From Shinella curvata (GTDB taxonomy: Bacteria > Pseudomonadota > Alphaproteobacteria > Rhizobiales > Rhizobiaceae): a stretch of DNA of 64,000 nt. The stretch spans positions 496,001-560,000 of the forward strand of contig NZ_JALJCJ010000004.1 of assembly GCF_022899935.1 (NCBI RefSeq), in the 5' to 3' direction. A model generated the notes under the pieces. That model did not search any database and was not told the DNA's origin. It saw only the letters and a list, made by a program, of their open reading frames with translations. Positions 59,870 through 64,000 of this stretch are shown here, in pieces (position 1 is the first letter of the stretch; each line of letters begins with the position of its first letter). Position numbers and translations under genes: made by a program.

Positions 59870-61239
59870 GCTGCGGCCCTCCGTTCCGCGAGGCGGCCGA
59901 TGACGGTCGCGAAGGCGGCGACGAGACCGTCGGCCTGTTCATGCGAAAGGGCGGGGCTGACAAGTACCATGTTGTGGAACGGCGTCAGGAGATAGCCGAG
60001 GTTCAGCATGGAGAGGTGCAGCGCGGCTTCGATGACATCGGAGGCGGCGGCGCGGGCCTCGGCGGCGTTCGTGACCGGGACGGGCGAGAAGACGACCTCC
60101 AGCCGCGCGCCGACGCGCGAAACCGTCCAGTCGAGACCGGCAGCCGCAATCGCGGCCCTGAAACCCGTCTCGATGCGATCGGCGTTGGCCTGCATCTTGG
60201 CATAGGCGTCCTCGGTCATGACGTGTTCGAGGCAGGCGCGCAGGCAGGCGAGCTGAAGCGCGCTGCCGGAGAGCGTCGTTCCAATGCCGGAATGGCCGTG
60301 ACCGCTCTGCTCGCGGCGGATGACATGCAGCCTGTCGGAAATCGCCTGGGTCATGCCCCAGACGCTGACGGGAACCCCGCCGCCGATCGGCTTGCCCATG
60401 ACGACGAGATCGGGCTCCAGCCCATGCACCATCGAATAGCCGCCAAGACCGGTGGAAATGGTGTGCGTCTCGTCGATCAGCAGCAGCGTGCCGGCGGCGC
60501 GGGTCAGGCGGCGCAGCGCATCGTGGAAGCCGGAGGCGGGCGGGATCATGCCGCAATTGGTCATGACCGGTTCGGCGAGCACGCAGGCGATATCGTGCGT
60601 GGCAAGCGCCTTTTCCAGAGCGGCTTCGTCATTGAAGGGAATGGAGACGGTGAGTTCGCCGAGATCGCGCACCTGGCCGAGCAGGTTGCGGCGCGAAATG
60701 GTCCTGCCGTCGACGAGATCGACCAGCGTGTCATCCACGGCGCCATGGTAGCAGCCGTCGAAGACCAGAAGCTTGGCACGGCCGGTGACGGCGCGGGCGA
60801 CGCGAATGGCGAAACGGTTGGCATCGCTGGCCGTCGCTCCCAGCTGCCAGCGCGGTAGGCCGAAGCGCTCGACCAGCAGGTGGCCGACGATCTGCGCATC
60901 CGAGGAGGGCAGCATGGTGGTCAGGCCGCGCGTGCCGGCATTCTTCAGCGCCTCAAGCACGGGCGCCGGCCCATGGCCGAACATGGCGCCGGTATCGCCG
61001 AGGCAGACATCGACGATGCGGTTGCCATCGAGATCGACGAGTTCGACGCCGCTCGCCTGATCGACGACGAGCGGGAAGGGTGTCGGCCAGTCGAGCATCC
61101 AGTGCTGCGGCACGCCGTCGAAGAAACCGGAGGTCGCCTCGTCATGCGCTGCCGCACAGCGCGGCCGCTTTGCGCGAAACACTTCCGCTTCCGCCTCGAT
61201 GAGCGCGCGGGCGCGCGCCTCCAGGTTCGCCCTCTCCAT
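59866..61239 (-). CDS. Class III PLP-dependent aminotransferase
   Basis: A 457-residue fold-type I aminotransferase of the GSA/omega-aminotransferase group. PLP Lys is in VVMGKPIGGGVPVSVWG; the cofactor Asp lies in LLLIDETHTIS; the substrate/phosphate region reads TASDANRFAIRVARAVTGR and FDGCYHGAVDD. ATG 61239 is preferred because GGAG lies just upstream; an ATG at 61260 has no SD. It likely transaminates a (glutamyl)polyamine or aminoaldehyde in the same pathway as the GS-like ligase. It resembles glutamate-1-semialdehyde aminomutase more than PuuE at the Lys site. Confidence 0.88.
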   Translation of the reverse strand: MERANLEARARALIEAEAEVFRAKRPRCAAAHDEATSGFFDGVPQHWMLDWPTPFPLVVDQASGVELVDLDGNRIVDVCLGDTGAMFGHGPAPVLEALKNAGTRGLTTMLPSSDAQIVGHLLVERFGLPRWQLGATASDANRFAIRVARAVTGRAKLLVFDGCYHGAVDDTLVDLVDGRTISRRNLLGQVRDLGELTVSIPFNDEAALEKALATHDIACVLAEPVMTNCGMIPPASGFHDALRRLTRAAGTLLLIDETHTISTGLGGYSMVHGLEPDLVVMGKPIGGGVPVSVWGMTQAISDRLHVIRREQSGHGHSGIGTTLSGSALQLACLRACLEHVMTEDAYAKMQANADRIETGFRAAIAAAGLDWTVSRVGARLEVVFSPVPVTNAAEARAAASDVIEAALHLSMLNLGYLLTPFHNMVLVSPALSHEQADGLVAAFATVIGRLAERRAAA

Positions 61240-61268
61240 CCCGTTCTCCAGCTGGTGCATTCAAGAAA

Positions 61269-61278
61269 TGTGATCACA
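61269..61278. promoter_or_regulatory. Palindrome TGTGATCACA upstream of aminotransferase
   Basis: Perfect 10-bp palindrome, 30 bases upstream of the aminotransferase start, in the 79-base gap after the AraC gene. It is also close to a CRP/FNR-type half-site arrangement. Possible operator; regulator not identified. Confidence 0.35.
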
Positions 61279-61318
61279 TATTGTTTGATGTGATGCCAGC
61301 TGTCAAACGGCAAGATGC

Positions 61319-62368
61319 CTACAGAGAGCCGATCATGCGCAACCACTCGTGGACCGACGCGGCGGCCTGCCGCTCGGCGGCGTTGAGGGTACGGGGACCG
61401 CGGTCGCCCGTCTCGCGAACCTCGCTCGGGCTCATGCCGAACTGGTGTCGAAAGGCGCGGGAAAACGTCGAAATATCAGGAAAGCCGGAGGCGTAGGCGA
61501 TTTCGCCGACGGTGCGTTTGCTATCGTTTGCCAACATGTCGAATGCGGCGCGCAGGCGCCTGGTCCGGATATAGTCGGTAACGCCGCCGACCGGCTCGAA
61601 AAGCCGGTAGAGCGAGGCGCGAGACAGGCCGAACATCTTGCAGAGATGATCCGGACCAAGGTCCTGAAGGGCCATGTGCTGTTCGATGTATCGCCGGATT
61701 TCCATGATGACGGCTCCACGCACGGTCGGAGACCGCTGGCTGCGATCGTTGAGCTGCGTGCCGACGAGATTGGTGACGAGATTTGCCGTGGCCGTCACGA
61801 TTGCCGGCGCTTCGGCAGGGGTAATATCGCAAATGTCGTCGAAGAGCGTGCGCAGGTGGCTGCCGATCAGCCGGGCTGTGCTGGTCGAACGTTTCAGAAC
61901 GAGACCGTGCAGGGCGTCATTCTGTACGTCTTTGCTGAAGAGCATATGGCGCGGCAGCACGAGGGTGAGATTTCGGCAGCCCTGGGTTTCGGCCTGCATG
62001 GGGCGCGACAGATCGAACATGGAGATATCGCCGGCCTCGACACGCATAATCTCGCCGTTGACGGTGCGGATATCGCTGCCGTCAAGCGTCACCTGCACAA
62101 GGATGAGGTCGAGCCCGGTGCGGGCGATCCGGCGCAGATCGCGGGAGAACGTATAGGTCGTACCTGCCATGTCGGCGGCGAAGAACAGAGCCGGCCCCAG
62201 GAAGAAGGTGGAAAGGTCCGCGCGAAAACCGTCCAGCCGTTCCGGTGTCAGAAGCGTGGTCCGAAACACCGGGTCGAGCGTTTCGGCAAAAAGGTGGCTT
62301 GCATGGCGGACGTCTGCGCCGGCCCGTGCGGCTACGGAATTGGAGGGCAGCTTGTCGGCAGGACTCAT
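61319..62368 (-). CDS. AraC-family transcriptional regulator
   Basis: A 349-residue activator. The N-terminal AraC-binding-like domain (about 30-220) is followed by the double HTH (about 235-340): DLGPDHLCKMFGLSRASLYRLFEP, then VGEIAYASGFPDISTFSRAFRHQFGMSPSEVRE, the diagnostic second HTH. It is encoded upstream of and in line with the aminotransferase/ligase/amidohydrolase genes, so it probably controls them in response to a polyamine-related inducer. Confidence 0.92.
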   Translation of the reverse strand: MSPADKLPSNSVAARAGADVRHASHLFAETLDPVFRTTLLTPERLDGFRADLSTFFLGPALFFAADMAGTTYTFSRDLRRIARTGLDLILVQVTLDGSDIRTVNGEIMRVEAGDISMFDLSRPMQAETQGCRNLTLVLPRHMLFSKDVQNDALHGLVLKRSTSTARLIGSHLRTLFDDICDITPAEAPAIVTATANLVTNLVGTQLNDRSQRSPTVRGAVIMEIRRYIEQHMALQDLGPDHLCKMFGLSRASLYRLFEPVGGVTDYIRTRRLRAAFDMLANDSKRTVGEIAYASGFPDISTFSRAFRHQFGMSPSEVRETGDRGPRTLNAAERQAAASVHEWLRMIGSL

Positions 62369-62619
62369 TGCGACTCACGATTGTTGGGAAACGTACATGT
62401 CTTTAAGTCCCGGGACGAGCGAAGGTTCCTGGAAATTCACAAGGCCTAGCGTTTGAACGGTTTGGCACTGCGTATCATTCTTTTGTCGCTACGTCTCATA
62501 TTGGTTCAGGCGCGAACAGCCACGATTGACAGTTCGCGTGCACTCGAACCCCATGGAAAATATTGGGTCTTTTGGGCCACGGCGCCGGGCAGGGCGCTGA
62601 TCCGGATGGGGGAAGCAGC

Positions 62620-63492
62620 ATGGATCAAGTGACGTTCGACGATGCCTCGGTGGCGTTTCATGTGCCCTCGTACCAATTCCTGACAGCGCCGGGATTCGCG
62701 GAGGCACGCGACAGGTTGATTGACGGCAAGCTGGCGCTCTATGAGGGAAACCACCTTTTCAACCGGCTGATCCTCGAGGAGGGACGTTTTCTCTGTTATC
62801 TTGCCGTCCTGGCGCTGCATGCCGGCCAGGATACCGCGCAATCCTCCACATGGCTGACGCTCGGCCGCCTGCAGCGGGAGGTGACGGAGCTCGGTGTCGC
62901 CAGCCGCAACCGCGTCGAGGCACAGGTCTCCTACCTGCGCAAATATGGTTTTCTCTCCCAGCAACCCCACGCCTCCGACCGGCGCGTGCGCCTGCTGGTG
63001 CCGAGCAATGCGTTCCTGGCGCGCGACGCGAAGGTTCTCGGGCTTCTTCTCGATGGGCTTTCGTCGCTCGGTCTGTCGCCGATGGAAGGGCGGAAGGGCG
63101 CGCCGGAGCCGGCGCTGCACCGGAGCATGCGGCGTGCGACGCTGGCGCATCTGCCTGATATCAGCCGCCTGATCCGCCGGCATCTTCCGCTCGCGCCGTT
63201 CCTTGCGCATGACTGCGGCTACATGGTCATGCTGCTGCTTCTGCGAGGTGCGCGGGGAAATGATGGTTCGACTGTCACGACCGGTTATCAGCGGCTGGCG
63301 ATGCAGACCGGCGTCTCACGCACCCATGTGCGCCGTATCGTCGAGGCGGCGCGTGATGCGGGTCTTGTCGAGACGGATGCGCGGGGCGGCCACGACATCA
63401 GGCTGACGCCGTTGATGTGGCATGCGGCGGATCGCTGGTTTGCCGATCAGTTTGCGCTTGCCGATCTCTTGTTGCGCGAGGCGCTGTCCTGA
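62620..63492 (+). CDS. Putative DNA-binding protein with two winged-helix-like regions
   Basis: A 290-residue protein without a family name I can give. Two HTH-like segments are visible: TLGRLQREVTELGVASRNRVEAQVSYLRKYGFLSQ (about 78-112) and GYQRLAMQTGVSRTHVRRIVEAARDAGLVETD (about 225-256), each followed by basic beta-type residues. This suggests a tandem MarR/IclR-like arrangement. ATG 62620 has GGGGGAAG upstream. The 251 bases before it, divergent from the AraC gene, hold both promoters. Targets unknown. Confidence 0.72.
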   Translation: MDQVTFDDASVAFHVPSYQFLTAPGFAEARDRLIDGKLALYEGNHLFNRLILEEGRFLCYLAVLALHAGQDTAQSSTWLTLGRLQREVTELGVASRNRVEAQVSYLRKYGFLSQQPHASDRRVRLLVPSNAFLARDAKVLGLLLDGLSSLGLSPMEGRKGAPEPALHRSMRRATLAHLPDISRLIRRHLPLAPFLAHDCGYMVMLLLLRGARGNDGSTVTTGYQRLAMQTGVSRTHVRRIVEAARDAGLVETDARGGHDIRLTPLMWHAADRWFADQFALADLLLREALS

Positions 63493-63528
63493 AGCATTTC
63501 CGGTTAGCGAGAGTTCACCAGAAATTCT

Positions 63529-63936
63529 TTAGACGACGGACCCGGCGGCGGCGAGAATGATCGCAAGACCGATATGGGTTAGGTGATGCAGCGTCTGGTC
63601 TAGACCGAACAGCCACCAGAATGCGGTCTGGCGCGGCGTCAGAGCCTTGCGGCGTGTCGAAACGCTCTTCAGGCGGTCGATGGCGCCGTGGATCAGCATA
63701 TCGACAAGCCCCAGCCAGACCAGAGGCGGGGCGACGACCAGAAAGAGAACCGCGGTCATCGCGCCATGCATGCCGGCATGGGCGGCAAGCGGCAGGAGCC
63801 AGCCTTCCGACCGATCCTTGCCCGTGGCCATCCAGTCCGTCTGCAGGAGAAAATCCGCCAGGTAGTGTTTTACGAGAAACGCCACCGAGGCGGCGGCGAA
63901 CCATGCGGTCGAGATCTGGTTCGGTATGTCGATCAT
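63529..63936 (-). CDS. DUF3307 integral membrane protein
   Basis: A 135-residue membrane protein of the DUF3307 family. The N-terminal FLVKHYLADFLLQTDWMATGK is the family signature. Hydrophobic segments are about 10-30, 47-70 (AAHAGMHGAMTAVLFLVVAPP), 71-86 and the C-terminal HIGLAIILAAAGSVV. Function unknown. Convergent with the winged-helix gene. Confidence 0.85.
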   Translation of the reverse strand: MIDIPNQISTAWFAAASVAFLVKHYLADFLLQTDWMATGKDRSEGWLLPLAAHAGMHGAMTAVLFLVVAPPLVWLGLVDMLIHGAIDRLKSVSTRRKALTPRQTAFWWLFGLDQTLHHLTHIGLAIILAAAGSVV

Positions 63937-64000
63937 TCCACTCCCGTCTGCCGACGATGCGTTGCGCAGAAACGAAGGAATAGAATGTTTTCGCGATTCG

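Noticed and set aside
1-64000. tRNA, rRNA, CRISPR arrays, prophage or IS elements
   Set aside because: No cloverleaf-like GGTTCGAATCC arms, no regularly spaced repeats, no transposase or integrase reading frames were seen on inspection by eye; a covariance-model scan was not possible here.

Overview
The window is about 62 to 65% GC chromosome- or chromid-like DNA with a codon and gene repertoire typical of Rhizobiaceae (Ensifer/Sinorhizobium, Shinella, Rhizobium/Agrobacterium type). The pointers are an error-prone dnaE2, a C-P lyase locus fused to a phoCDET-type transporter, a phaA-G antiporter with fused A and B subunits, PHO boxes of the 7-4-7 type, and many solute ABC operons. Genus is not decided by the sequence alone. 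No rRNA, tRNA, CRISPR, IS element or prophage was recognised; nearly all of the window is tightly packed protein-coding DNA.

Layout. 1-4988: 3' part of dnaE2, an atypical D-2-hydroxyacid dehydrogenase and a small membrane-anchored protein. 5006-11097: a polyamine/opine-type ABC transporter (ATPase, two permeases) with a DmpA-like P1 peptidase on the minus strand, and a divergent solute-binding protein and RpiR regulator. 11112-15193: a cobalamin riboswitch, a short leader ORF, then an overlapping substrate-binding protein/FecCD permease/ATPase/methyltransferase operon. 15190-28373: a complete phosphonate locus, phnF divergent from phnGHIJKL plus a hexapeptide acyltransferase, then phnCDE1E2, a DUF1045 2H-type protein, phnM and phnN. 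28370-30179: DNA photolyase and a YbaN-type membrane protein. 30321-34398: an N-formylglutamate amidohydrolase/DUF1704 metallopeptidase/ATP-grasp ligase operon, tail to tail with a DUF2934 protein. 35277-41312: Mrp/Pha cation-proton antiporter operon. 41440-45099: polysaccharide genes (GumK-like transferase, flippase, TupA-like ATP-grasp). 45275-51390: FadR-type regulator, a Cys/Met-type PLP lyase and a CUT1 sugar-type ABC transporter. 51498-56865: soluble FtsK, class II aldolase, lactate-type flavin dehydrogenase. 56907-57440: ParDE-like toxin-antitoxin pair. 57444-62368: acetylpolyamine amidohydrolase, glutamine-synthetase-like ligase, class III aminotransferase and AraC regulator. 62620-63936: a winged-helix protein and a DUF3307 membrane protein.

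How it works together. The phosphonate locus reads as a phosphate-starvation scavenging pathway. PHO boxes precede both phnG and phnC, and a GntR-type inverted repeat precedes phnG. The transporter (PhnCDE1E2) imports the ester, PhnI/G/H/L and PhnM make and trim the ribosyl phosphonate, and PhnJ breaks the C-P bond to give the 1,2-cyclic phosphate. PhnP is absent; the DUF1045 protein, with two HxT motifs, is a good candidate for opening that cyclic phosphate before PhnN acts. The two polyamine-flavoured loci (5006-11097 and 57444-62368) may serve uptake and breakdown of (acetyl)polyamines or related amides.

The most system-like unexplained element is the operon at 30321-34080. It pairs an ATP-grasp ligase with a MATCAP-like HExxxH/QEGLA peptidase and an amidohydrolase, a toolkit reminiscent of reversible C-terminal amino-acid tagging. 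Its substrate cannot be read from the sequence.
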